Shown here piece after piece: positions 46,521-58,718 of a DNA stretch of 64,000 nt; the first letter of the stretch is position 1; every line of letters begins with the position of its first letter. Position numbers and translations under genes: made by a program. The notes under the pieces are model-generated. The model worked only from the letters and a program-made list of their open reading frames with translations. It searched no databases and had not been told where the DNA came from. Source of the DNA: Cryptomeria japonica. Taxonomy: Eukaryota; Streptophyta; Pinopsida; Cupressales; Cupressaceae. The stretch lies in the NCBI RefSeq assembly GCF_030272615.1, contig NC_081413.1, positions 185,080,115-185,144,114 on the forward strand. Direction: 5' to 3'.

Positions 46521-47905
46521 CAAGATATCTAACTTCTTAAACAATTCTATATTGTCTTGTTATCCAATTTAATATGCTAGGTGGTCATTTTTGTAATCAA
46601 GATTCCTAAGATTATTTCCTAGTTTCCATGATCAAATAATTGACTACACTTAATAAACCGAAGACTTTTCTATGAATCTTGTATTATAATATCTATGTGT
46701 TTTTTAAATTATCTTTAGAAGGAAAAAAAGATGAATATTTTCTATATGAAAAATGTTATTTTTCTTGAGAATAATGATGTTTCTTCAATGCACAAGGTTT
46801 AAAATGTTTGTATGTACTTTCCATGTATGTAGGTTAATTAATTAATGGATTAACTAATTTATATTTGGCCTAATTTCTAATGTAACTAGCATAAACGTGT
46901 GTCTCTTAGTAATCAAACTATATTCAAGTCAAACAGATGATAGAGTTTTTGTCATGCATAGGTAAACCCAAAACCTTTCATCATACATAATTTTTCAATA
47001 ATTACATAGATAATGATTTCCAACTCAAGGAGAAGAATACAAATAAAGAGTTAATCGAGTTGCAAGCTCTAATCATATATTTCATAAATAAAATACTTAG
47101 GCAAAAATATATAGAAGTTTTTTGTAGAAGATATGAGTACATACCTATATACTATTTCTATCTTTTTTATGTCACTTTATGTAGACAATCATTTTAATGC
47201 AATATTATAGTACTTTTTTGGAATATTTTGGCACAATTACTAACCCAAGACTTAATCTGATATATTATGTTATGACTTGTCGCTCTTTGATTATACCTAA
47301 TTTACTTCTAAAAATATTACCCACCCTAGACTAGATTGTAGTCCTAATTTTATTCCCAGTAATGGAATCATATAGGCATGACTAGGTCACCCTTTCCGAA
47401 TTTTAAATTTCTTGCATTCCATTTCTAACAACTAGAGACATGATCACTAAATATCAATGTATACATCATAATTTATACATTGTACATCTAATGTGTGTGT
47501 TGAAAATAAACACCCTAGGTTATTCTAAGCATCATCAATGAAGAGAAGATTGCACTAGCATACTTGCACTATCACTTTGAAAGTCTAGCATATTAACCCC
47601 TTTACCTATACATGGCATCCAACATCATTGTTACATTATTTTTATCAAATTCGTAACTCAATAATGTAGCCTAACTAAGGAAGGGCATGGAAGTCATAAA
47701 CTTCAACCCTTGCATAATAGGTCCCATGATGCTTATTTGTACCACAAATATTCTTCCTCGTTTTAGATAAAATAAAGAAAATAGGTTCTACATGTGCCAA
47801 AGGACCAATTTTCTCAAGACAAAATCACATCAATTTACATGAATCACATCTCCAAGAAAGAGTAGATTTCCTAATTGTATCTTAAACATTTATATTATTC
47901 ATCTC
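46521..47905. other. AT-rich intergenic DNA
   Basis: No gene, LTR or terminal repeat recognised on either strand. A short block near 46980-47060 loosely recalls the dispersed repeat at 33440-34960. Confidence 0.5.
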
Positions 47906-50045
47906 AACATTCTAACCTCATATCCTACATTATATTCTAAACTCACTCTTTTTGTCACAATGTAACATTTATCAAAGTCACACATATCATTCACTAATTT
48001 CATAGTTTGAAATGTTAAATCTACTTCATTTCTTTTTCTAGCGTAGTTAATGTTGCTTTGAATTTAATAAAATGTTATGATTAACATATCACACTCAACT
48101 TGTAAATCTAATATTTTTATTTGTTGGGTATGATTGGTTTATTCATTTATTAGTACTTTAAATATTATTCTAATTAAAATAAATCACAACACACTAATTA
48201 ATAAATCTAATCTAAGATAATAAATGTATGCAATATAAAAACACATATTTAAACTAGATTAAATTCAGAGGAAAATTAATAAATAGAACAAAAAATGTGG
48301 TAAATAAATAAGAGGAAATAGGTACTAAGCTATAAGAATGATGACATGAAGATGATGCTAATGTGCAAAATAATTCATTTTTGTCTTAAAAATTATGCAT
48401 TGTGTCTAATGTATGTATCAAGATCTAATCAAGTGCAAAAAAATCTTAAGGGTCAATATTGATGTTATGGGTTCAATCGAAATTGTTGTGGGTTTTAAAC
48501 CTAATGCACATCTCTGAGTTAATAAAATGCTTACTTTTAAAACTTGCACACCTAGATAGTCTCTACTAACTATTACGTTGGTAAGGATTGATTGCGGTAC
48601 CTTTAAACACCTTAAGAGGATCTATCAAATAACTAGGGTCAGGTTCTCTTAGTTCAATCCATAGTTTGATTGATTTTACAACTCTAGAAAAATAATCAAA
48701 GAAAACATATGCAAACATCTAAATGGCTTATATGCTAATGATGTTGATTATGATTATTTTATTCCATTTAGAATTGAAGTGCTCTTTATTTAGTCTTTGT
48801 ATTCATCTTATGTCTAGATATTCCTTTATATAAATCAGTGGCACATCAAATGTCTCTAAGTCCTAAGATATGATAACATGTCCCACAAATATGCACCAAG
48901 TTGATTCACAGATCGAACAAAAAAGATAGACTTAAAACAATGTGTAGATGAACATGAATAGAGAAGCAATGATTTGAAGACAAATGAATGTAAGTGAATG
49001 GATGTGAATGTTCCAATAATGAAAGGTAAATAATAAATGAATGAAAATGAAAATAACTATTAAAAAAAAGATAAACTAAACTTAACAAATAACTATATCA
49101 CTTTTTTATATACAATTATATAAAAAAATATACTTCATGATAAAAAAAAAACAATATAAATATACTAATTCTACCATTACAAATATATATAATATTTTAA
49201 TTTAATTTCAATTACATAAAAGCACAACCCTTCAATAAATTAGATAAACCAAAAAAAAAATCCAACTAAAAGATAAGAACAAGGAGAAAGAGCCGTCCAA
49301 AGTGGTGACTTTGATCACATCCATTTTCTAAATAAAAAAAACAAAAAGTCCATTTCAAATAAAGAAACAATAATAAGTAGTTCAAATTTTGTTCTTTTCA
49401 CTAGGAATAATTACAGCTCATTTTTTTATGCACAAACAACCTAACAAATAAAAATTCTGGGAAAATTATTTTTGATCAAATAGTAAAATATTATATATAA
49501 TTTGGTTTGAGTAAAAGGTAGATTTCAATTTCTTAAACCCTTCCTACTAATGATATAATTGTGTTGTTACACTCCGTTTACTATCAATATAGTAAATTAA
49601 AAAATTATTTAATTTAATAAGTCTGAGGAAAGGAAACTTTTTAAAATTAAAGCATATATATAGTTTTTTAGTTGATTATTTATGAGTATTGAGGTTTAAA
49701 TAAATTTATCACTTTTAAATGGGTTTAGAGGATAGAGTGAGTCAAAGTCAAATGTTTTTTTAAGATAAAAAGGGGTTCGAGGGGTTCTAAATGTTTTTAA
49801 AGAGAAAAGTATTTTAAGAAATTCTTAATATTTTTAGAGATGACTGATTATATAAGTCGAATCAATAGTGTGTTTCTATTAGTTATGTCTAATTAATGTT
49901 AATTAAGAGGCTCAATTTTCTTATGGGGGACACTTTGGCACCACCTAAACTATACAATATTATAGTGGTACTTCTATTGACCCTTCATAAGAAAGCAAGT
50001 GGAAGATTTTATTTGTTGATGCTCTCTATGTAACCAAACTAAACC

Positions 50046-50941
50046 TACTAATCAAAAAATTTGTATTGGCCTCTTCCTATTCCCTTTCTACCATTGGAGT
50101 CTTTCTCTATAGATTTTATCAATGGGTTGATTGCTACTTTAGGCAACATAATTGTTTTCTTTCTAGTGATATGTCAATTTTTCAAAATGGTCATCATCGT
50201 CCCTTTCAAAAAAGTATTGATGCTCCTATAGTTGAATTATTTTTCAGTAATGTATAGTGTCAATTTGCTTTGCATCTTTCTATTATTTCTAATCATGATT
50301 TCAAATTTTTGAGTCATTTTTAGAAATCACTTTGGAATCTTTTGGGGTGTCAATGTTGATATTCTACAGTATTTCATCAAAAAATAGATGGCTAGACTAA
50401 ACTGGTTAGCCAAAATTTAGTTCATTTTGTCAAGATATACTTTAGTAAGATTAAACAATGGGGTAGCTATCTTCATGTTTTGCAATACGTCTATAATTGG
50501 GCTACAACAGTCTCCATAGGCCATTCTCCTTTTGAGTTATGTTGTGGATATCAACCCCTTGCTTCATGTGAGATTTTGGTCATTTTCCCTCCATATTCAT
50601 CACACCAACAAAAGGAACATGGACGAGTTGAAATTAATTTATCCACAACATGGAAAATATTCATGCACAAGTGCAAGCAACTCTTCAAACTTTTCAGAAT
50701 AAGTTCAGGGAAATTCGTGATAAGAATCATATCCTTTCTAACTCTATGGTTGAGAGTTAAATATGGCTTTATATAGATAAGAAAAGGCTCAAAGGTAATA
50801 AAAATCATAAGCTCAAGCCTATTAGATATGTTTCTTATACAGCTATCGAACAAATAAAAGATAATACTATCAAACCTAATCTCCAATCCCAACTTAGATT
50901 CCATGATGTGATTAATGTTGAAATTAATTGAGGTGATATTG
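50046..50941 (+). pseudogene. Ty3/gypsy integrase remnant, second copy
   Basis: Same damaged sequence as 2140-3035, with the same lost catalytic residues and only a few substitutions, one of which opens a slightly longer frame at 50480-50776. Confidence 0.8.
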
Positions 50942-52654
50942 GGTAAGTCTTTGGATGTAGATACCATTTTTGAGGTTTACACATGTTTTACTAGGTGTGG
51001 GAGTACCACTACTTGGTGGTCATATGGATACCCTAATAACCAAGCCAAGTGGATTTCAGAAGCATCTTTTTGAGTGAGATTCTCCCACCCTAAAGAGAAA
51101 GTGAGGAAACTTTCTTCTAAATAGGGAGTAATTAGTACATCTTATCCCTTTACAACCTCTTCATCATGTTGGTGCTCAAAAATATAGGTCCACTTCCTAG
51201 AACCAAATATCACTCGCAAGGCTAGGGTTGTCATCATACAAGTGAACCAACTCATCAATAGATTACATATGAAAGGTTAATGGGAAATTCTACAAGAGTG
51301 GGTTACCTCTCCTATACTTTGATATTGGCTTAGACTCTGGAGCATGGTGTTATTAAGAGTATTCCTTAATAGGAATTGAGATCAAACAAAATCGACAACC
51401 AAATACAATTGTAATCTTAAACCCAAATATTTTCACTAGGTCAAACGAAACTAGTTGCATGTAACCCCTATATGGTTGATATGACAATGTAAGAATGACC
51501 CACATAAAATGTAGCTATTGATTGTTCACTTAATAATGATTCCCTAGTTATATTGACAATTATAGGTGCACAACAAGAACCACCTAAACTAAACTATTGA
51601 ATTAAAAAATTTGATTTGAATGATTTGAGATTGGTGAATGGCCATAGACCGATGCCTATCTATTGAGCAACAAATTCATAAAACCTTGAAAAGGAATAAG
51701 TAGAAGATGAAGATCATGGAGCTATGTATCTGTTGGTGATTCCAACTAATTACTTTAAAATCCATCTATGAGAGGCCAGTCTCAATCTTCAAGGCCTTGG
51801 ATCAGTGGACTAATTGACAGAGTAATGACTACGGATAAGGGACTAGTCACACTCTCTACACTTTAGGCTTTGTAAAACCTAGGTGGGTATCCCTTACAAC
51901 AACACCTTGGATGTTTTCAGACTTATTTGATGCTACTACAGATATGTTCTCAAGCTATTATATGATCTAATGAACTTTAACTCCTAGGACACGACCTTCA
52001 TCCTTATATGTTTTTTATCATAATGAGAATAAACTATCCTACTTGCTTCTAAATGAAAAACCATATAATAAAACAACTTATCAAATTGTTTGATGAAATT
52101 TTCCCTTTACAATAATATGATCAGTGCCTTGTACATTGAGCTAGATGAATCATTATTACAATATAGAATATGCATATTTTGCATCATCTTTTGCCTAGTA
52201 TGATTGATAGCTAATATCAGTCACATCATAAATATGAATTTCATAATTGCAACTCTATACTTGCTCTCTACATAGAATCCATTTGAATAAAAATTAGAAA
52301 ATTTAATCCTCTACTTTAGAAGAAGCTGAAATTTACTCAAACTCAACAACATAGTGAAGACATATGAACCAAAAAACCCTTGATTTCATTGATTCAAATT
52401 CTGAATAAAGAGCAAGGGAAACAACTTAGAAACCATTTAATTGGGTTTCAAGATGTTTGTGTATTTCCAAAATATGTGCTCATATCCTTTGCAAAACTTT
52501 ACTACAAGTAGGACATGAAACTGAATCACAATATTGCACTACAAATTTTATGAACATTGTTGCATACCATTCACCCTAGGTGAAAATAAGTACACAGGCT
52601 TCTCTTAGAACTAATTGTATTATCTATTTGTCTCAAGGAAAAAAAAGAAGAAAC

Positions 52655-52883
52655 TGTTGGCATATGCACACTCCAATGAGACATTGTAGGTGATTGAAGG
52701 TTTTGTCATTGATGGCAACCTTACAATCCTATGACACCGACAAGGCATTACACCGGCATCAAAAGATCACAATCAGACCACCGGCATCGGTATAGAGAAA
52801 GGAAGCATACTGGCACAAAGGCTGACAAGATTTTTGATATATTATATTTTGTTTATTATTGTAAAAACTTTGTAAGCTGACTT
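52655..52883 (+). repeat. Truncated element A-type 5' LTR at the gap edge
   Basis: Identical to the start of the LTR at 4749 apart from a single difference I noticed, and preceded by the same GAAAC. The rest of the element is missing behind the gap. Confidence 0.9.
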
Positions 52884-53383
52884 NNNNNNNNNNNNNNNNN
52901 NNNNNNNNNNNNNNNNNNNNNNNNNNNNNNNNNNNNNNNNNNNNNNNNNNNNNNNNNNNNNNNNNNNNNNNNNNNNNNNNNNNNNNNNNNNNNNNNNNNN
53001 NNNNNNNNNNNNNNNNNNNNNNNNNNNNNNNNNNNNNNNNNNNNNNNNNNNNNNNNNNNNNNNNNNNNNNNNNNNNNNNNNNNNNNNNNNNNNNNNNNNN
53101 NNNNNNNNNNNNNNNNNNNNNNNNNNNNNNNNNNNNNNNNNNNNNNNNNNNNNNNNNNNNNNNNNNNNNNNNNNNNNNNNNNNNNNNNNNNNNNNNNNNN
53201 NNNNNNNNNNNNNNNNNNNNNNNNNNNNNNNNNNNNNNNNNNNNNNNNNNNNNNNNNNNNNNNNNNNNNNNNNNNNNNNNNNNNNNNNNNNNNNNNNNNN
53301 NNNNNNNNNNNNNNNNNNNNNNNNNNNNNNNNNNNNNNNNNNNNNNNNNNNNNNNNNNNNNNNNNNNNNNNNNNNNNNNNNNN
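52884..53383. other. Assembly gap of exactly 500 N
   Basis: A placeholder of the same size as the first gap. The left-hand sequence would be expected to continue as after 4977, yet the right-hand sequence is an unrelated gypsy pol remnant, so the true neighbours are not joined here. Confidence 0.99.
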
Positions 53384-54597
53384 CCATGCCTTGTACTAAA
53401 TTTGTCATGAAATTCATGAAGAAGCTTTTGAGCTTCCTCCTTATTTACACAACATTGATATATCCCTGCATGGTATCTACAGAATAGATTACCATTATTT
53501 ATCATACAAATTTATGCATTCAACTTTAATTCTCTTTGTTGTGTCTTGTTCATGTGACTAGGACTATGACCTGTAACCAATATATACATGATGTCTTTAT
53601 ACCACTCTTCTTGTGAGCCTTCATCTACAACATACTATTGACTAACTAATCTCAAATTCATTTCTACTATTGCTTGCATAATGGCCTGTCCTTTGACTCA
53701 TTTCATTGGCATAATATCTATATTGAATTGTTACAAAATGGTTATCCATTTATCTCTTTGATCCCCCAACTCATTTTGCATCAAAAGCATCTTTACTGAG
53801 GCATTAGTCATTGTGGCTATCACCTTTCTTCTCAAAATGTAATGTCAAAACTTTCGAATTGATTTGACTAATGCATAAGTTTGCTTCTCTACATTAATGT
53901 ATCTCAGCTCCACATCTTTAAAAGGACAAATCATAAAGGCGATAGGATTTTATTCCTTCAGGTCTACCTTCTGGATCAACACTGTGGCACAAGAATTCTC
54001 AGAAGCAAATGAATTAATGTAGAAAGTCTTATTGTAATCTGGGCTAGACAATACTGGCACATAAGATATAGCCTTCTTAATACTCTCAAAAGATTCTTTG
54101 GCTTCTTTGGTCCATTCTATCTTGGCATCCTTTTTGATCATTGTGTTCAAAGGTTGTACTATTTTTGCAAATCCAGTGAAAAATTTGTGTACACAATTAA
54201 TTTTCCCAAAATATGATTTCAATTCCTTTTTACTATTTGGGGGGTTGTAGTTTCATCAAGGAGTTAATCCTTTCGAGATCAATTGAAATTCATGGTTCTG
54301 ATATAACATGATAAAGCAACTTATCCTCTATTACTCCAAACATACATTTCTTTAGGTTTAGGGATATGTTGAATTACTCACATTTTTTCAACACCTTTCT
54401 CAAATCCTACACATGGGTGGATTTGTCCTTAGAAAAGGTTGTTAAATCATTCATGTATATTTTGATGCATTTACCAATCAAACCCCTGAAAGCGATATCC
54501 ATAGCTCTTTGAAATGTTGTCCTTGCATTTATTAGCTCAAAAGGCATCCATTGATAAGAAAAGGTACCCCACTTGGTGGTGAATGTTGTATGTAGTC
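53384..54597 (-). pseudogene. Ty3/gypsy RT-RNase H remnant
   Basis: From 54597 downwards the minus strand reads TTFTTKWGTFSYQWMPFELI, ARTTFQRAMDIAFRGLIGK, then YMNDLTTFSKDKS, where the family has Y-x-D-D, so one catalytic Asp is Asn. Next come LRKVLKKCE, SYFGKINCVHKFFTGFAKIV and IEWTKEAKESFESIKKA, and an RNase H-like SPDYNKTFYINSFASENSCA. Further down, VELRYINVEKQTYALVKSIR and HAGIYQCCVNKEEAQKLLHE (start of integrase) are recognisable. Several stops. It is cut by the gap on one side and by an LTR-like terminus at 54598 on the other. Confidence 0.88.
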
Positions 54598-55000
54598 TAT
54601 TGGGAACACAAATGGACCACTAAAAAGGCAGTGAATTAGTGGTAATAAAAACTTGAACCATCTAATCAACTAAACACTAATAATTGAAATCAAGAAATCA
54701 AAGTTGAGATATTAAACACATTCACACATAAGCCATATACCTAACACTAGATATAAGAGGAAAAACTATGATGGGAAAAACCTCAGTGAGAAATACTACT
54801 GGAGTCTACTACTCTAATCTAGCTTCATAATGAAAATACTTAGGGTACAACTTTTATGGGCATCAACCCAAAGGAGCACCAACCGTTGAAGTTTATGGGC
54901 ACCAAACCCTATTCTGAGCACCCACTCAGAAGATTTATAATTAAGAAAAAGTACAAATATAGTTCAAATAGCTTGTTACAAATGATAATCTGCAACTCTC
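54598..55000 (-). repeat. LTR fragment of an A/B/C/D-like element, minus strand
   Basis: Starts 'tattgggaacac' in the middle of the gypsy RT, followed by 'ggcagtgaattagtgg' and a 'gggaaaaacctcagtg' block, in the same order as the outer part of element B's LTR. The other end was not found. Confidence 0.55.
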
Positions 55001-55749
55001 AGTTGTTTTCTACACTTGACAATGATTCAACTAATCTTTTCCTCAGCTCTTTGCTCTCAACGCTTTGTTCTCTGTCCTCTATCCTCCACATGTTGTTCTT
55101 AGATCTCCACTCTAAATTATTTATTCTTTGTCCTCTCTTTGATCCACTCTGTGTGTTTTTCTTTATGAGTTCTTCTCTGCCTATGGTATATACTCAATAC
55201 ACACTCTCTATGCTACATTACTCTCTTTTTGCACTTTTTGATTTTCAATACTCTTTTTCTTCTTTGCATGCTTCTCTATGGCACACAATTTTTTTTCAAA
55301 AACATGTTTTGATAATCTTGCACATGTGATTCTCTTGCCAAGGTCTTAAATAATTTTTTTTCTTTTGATACACTACCTTGCAAACTGATGACTACCATTA
55401 TTAATTGCACCTTTTCTATTTTGAGTTATTATTCTCTACATTCAAATTACTATCTCATTTATAAAATTAGTTTTTATTTCCTATCGATTGAAGATATCAA
55501 ATCTTCTCGAGCAATACAAATGATCTTCTATTTTGCAATTGTTAACATTAAATGCATCCACCTTCTTCAATTTTCTCTCTCTGCGATCAGATTCAATTAG
55601 ACTTCCAATGACCATTTTTGGTATATTCATGTTATAGTTCTCTATCAGCAATAAATCTCTTTCTTAGATGGAAAGAATTTCATTTGTACTTGCCATGACT
55701 TGAACGACATCAGGTCAACCTTGGTCAAATCCATTGAGGAAAAAAATTA
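55001..55749. other. Intergenic or LTR-internal DNA
   Basis: CT-rich at 55030-55280. No gene or terminal repeat recognised. Confidence 0.4.
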
Positions 55750-56245
55750 TGTTGGCATCCCCTTTCCTATGGTACCGCAAACTAAATGGTAGGGGCTGTT
55801 CCAAGCTTGTAGGAATGTGGTGTCCTCTTCTTCCCCAAAAAACCACAGATGAGTTTGTTGGGAGATGTTCCCTTCTTGCAGGGCTGTTGTGACATCCTCT
55901 TCCCGTAGTACCATAGATGATTTAGCAAAGATGATATTTGGGCTTGCAGAGCTACAGTAATATCTTCTTCCCACAACACCACAAAAGACCTGGCAGTGGC
56001 AACATTATGTCTTGCGGGGCTGTGGTGACCCCTTCTTGCCGCTGTACCACCAATGACTTGGCAATGGCGATATTTTGACTTGCGGGGATGCAGTAGAATT
56101 TTGTTTTTCTCGCAATAACATGGAAGGTAGCATCAATATTTTTGACTTGCGGGGCTGTGGTAATATTATCTTTTCCTACAGTACCGCAAAAAACTTGACA
56201 ATGATAATTCTCATACTTGCAGGGTTGTGATAAACTTCTCCTTTT
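55750..56245. repeat. 68-bp minisatellite
   Basis: The anchor 'cttgcggggctgtggt' or close variants starts at 55806, 55875, 55943, 56011, 56079, 56146 and 56216, so the period is 67-70 bases. Other conserved parts of the unit are a 'gtaccac' or 'gtaccgcaa' block and a 'gacttggcaatgg' block. Copies differ by many substitutions. The array ends exactly at the LTR of element C. Minus-strand frames here are by-products of the repeat. Confidence 0.9.
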
Positions 56246-57151
56246 TGTTGGCAATTGACACTCATTGGATCCATTTCGTTGTCATTGATGGTAACAAGAT
56301 CTCATGGAAGTCATAAACTGGCACTAGGAAGCATATACCGACAGATATCAGCTTTGGAGCATTCAGGGCTACACCGACACCAACACCGACATTAATACTT
56401 CATTGGAGGCTAACATTAAGGAGGATTTACTTTATAAATCATTTTGTAATTATTGTCAAGGCCGACATTGAATATCTTTTGTAAATGTATTGTAAGCTGA
56501 CATAAGGCATATCATTTGTAATAGGTATATAGGTCAGTCTGCTAGGTTATTTTTGTGATGTAGTGACATATGAAATATGTGGGTATAGGAGACCATAGAA
56601 GAACTGTATGATGCGAAATATATGTATGAAGATCATGTTGTATGTAGATGTTATATCATGCAATGATCTGTAGATAGCTTGGAAAGCATTCTTGGAGGAG
56701 AAGTAATACTGGTAAAGGGTTTATGAACCGGTATAGAGCAGAGCTAGAACTAGAACTCTATTTGGCATAGCAGATGCATTCTTGAGTACATTTTCAGTAA
56801 TTTACTTTAGTAGAAAGCTTGTAGTTAGTGAGACTCTTTAGTGATGAGCAGCATGCTCTAGGTAGTGTGCCTTCCTACATGTGCAGGCCCCTATTATATG
56901 TAATATCTTTTCATATGGCCAATGAACTGATATTGTGGGTCACAAATCCCACCATGGTTTTTCCTCATTGAGGTTTTCCACGTATAAATTCTATGTGTTA
57001 TGGTGTTCATTTATGTGGATGGTTTATTTACTTCTTGTTATATGTTTATTTTTTTACCAGTTTATATATGCATGGTGTAAAAGGACAAAAACTATTGATA
57101 CTGGTAGAACACTAATTCATCCCCCCCTCTCAGTGTTCTTGGATCCCAATA
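56246..57151 (+). repeat. Element C 5' LTR
   Basis: Starts TGTTGGCAATTG and ends CCCAATA, followed by the primer site. Contains 'acaccgacaccaacaccgac' near 56371; the 3' LTR has an extra short unit there. Confidence 0.9.
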
Positions 57152-57153
57152 AT

Positions 57154-57165
57154 TGGTATCAGAGC
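57154..57165 (+). other. Primer-binding site of element C (tRNA-Met type)
   Basis: TGGTATCAGAGC, identical to that of element A. Confidence 0.9.
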
Positions 57166-57225
57166 CTGGTACCTCAAAAGAAGTTTAACAGCTTGAGGAA
57201 GATCCTAAAACCAGAATATTTGAAC

Positions 57226-58365
57226 ATGACTATGGAGAAGCAACTTGAGATGGCCCTTGAGGATTATGATGCTGAAAGGATAAAGAACTTAAAATTGCAA
57301 GAAGAATTGAATTCTGAAAATTAATTCATTCTTATCCTGCAAGAAAGGTTATCATCTGCTCAAGCCAAGAGAAAAGAACTTTTGCAAAAATTGGATGATG
57401 TGGAGAAGAATTCTCTTAAGGAACAATGTCAGAAACTAAGTCAATCAAACATGCTCATGAAGAATGAAATGCAAGATCTAACTACGAGGTTATCAAAAGA
57501 TATTGAGGATAGAAAGAAGAAGAAAGATAATCTTGTTATATCTGTGAAGAACAAATTTCATGAATGTGGCAGATTGAATCATGAGAATAATCTGTTAAGA
57601 ACTGATTTGGCACACTCCTAGAACAATGAACAAGAACTTGAGAGACAAATAACTACTTTGAGAGATGAACTGACTAATGCAAGTGAGTGTAAAGAAAAGT
57701 TTAGGATTAGTGCTGCATAGTTGGATGACTTATTGAAAAGACAAAGATAGATTGATGATTCTGGAGGACTTGGATTTGTACAAGGTGAAAGCTCTGGTAC
57801 TGCAAGTGAAAATCTGACAAACAGTATGCAGAACTCATCAGAATAGAGAAAATCGGTAAGGCAATCTAATGCTTATAAATTCAATGGTAGATGTTTTGTT
57901 TGCAATAAATTTGGGCATATGGCTAAACAATGTAGAAATAAAGAAAATAAAAACTACAATTTTATTCCCGATCAATGCACAAAGTGCAAGAAATATGGTC
58001 ATAGATCAGAAGATTGCAGAATGAATGTTAAATGTCATGCATGTGGAAAGTTTGGACATTTTTCTAATCATTGTAGGTCAAGAAATGATACCGGATAAGT
58101 CAAATCAATTCAGAAGAACAATGTTACATGTTATGCATGCAAAAAAATAGGTCATATTGCTAAGTACAATAGAAGAAAGACTCAACCGGTTAACAATGAT
58201 AATGACAATGAGAAAGGAAAGCAGAAAGTAGATGAAATACAACAAGATCACACCAAGAGATGGGTTAGAAAATCTAAAGAACCAAGTGGAGATGGATCTA
58301 CATCCGTAACTCCACCAGTAGAACATGCTATTTCTCCACCGATAGAAAATTCCACTAGTAACTGA
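57226..58365 (+). pseudogene. Element C gag with four zinc knuckles
   Basis: One frame from ATG 57226 to TGA 58363-58365 (380 codons) with in-frame stops at about 57322, 57619, 57718, 57748, 57844 and 58096, and no frameshift. The N-terminal half is coiled coil (KQLEMALEDYDAERIKN, SKDIEDRKKKKDNLV). Then come CFVCNKFGHMAKQC, CTKCKKYGHRSEDC, CHACGKFGHFSNHC and CYACKKIGHIAKYN, the last knuckle lacking its final Cys as in element A. A Pro-rich tail with TPPVEHAISPPIENS follows. It is the best preserved gag frame of the three elements. Confidence 0.85.
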
Positions 58366-58718
58366 GGCATAAGCCTTAGGGGTTGGAAAAGTCATTGCTA
58401 AATTTTGGATAGCACCTCAAAAGAGACTTAAGGAGATCTAGAGAATTGTGTTTATCATTGATGAAGGTTCACCCAACACATGACTATGAAACCGACATCC
58501 GTAGGGTTGTTGGTGAAGCATTTATTATAGAAAATTAAGGTTTTATTCGTTGATAAAAGAGGGTAAGTGAATTCAATTTTTTTACTCATCGAGCATTCAA
58601 GCATTCAAAGCGAAGAATATGCGAGTTAAGAGTGAGCAAAAAAATTGTGAAAGGATTTTGAGCAATTATCTGAAGCACTCAATCTTCCACCGGCATTCAC
58701 TTTCAGGTATTTTTTGAA

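Larger units (their letters stand above)
47906..52883. repeat. Large duplicated segment, copy 2
   Basis: Near-identical to 1-4977 and ending exactly at the second gap. The first 229 bp of element A's 5' LTR (52655-52883) are included, together with the GAAAC junction, eight bases short of the point where the 97-bp LTR duplication begins in copy 1. It holds the second copies of the integrase remnant and the dispersed repeat (48565-49606). Confidence 0.95.

Noticed and set aside
52759-53505. Open frames running through the second N gap
   Set aside because: Same artefact; the sequences on the two sides are unrelated.
55750-56245. CRISPR-like array
   Set aside because: The unit is continuous without spacers, copies are diverged, and the genome is a plant's.
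55747-56254. Three overlapping minus-strand frames with similar repeated peptides
   Set aside because: Products of the 68-bp minisatellite; the period is not a multiple of three, so repeats appear in different frames.
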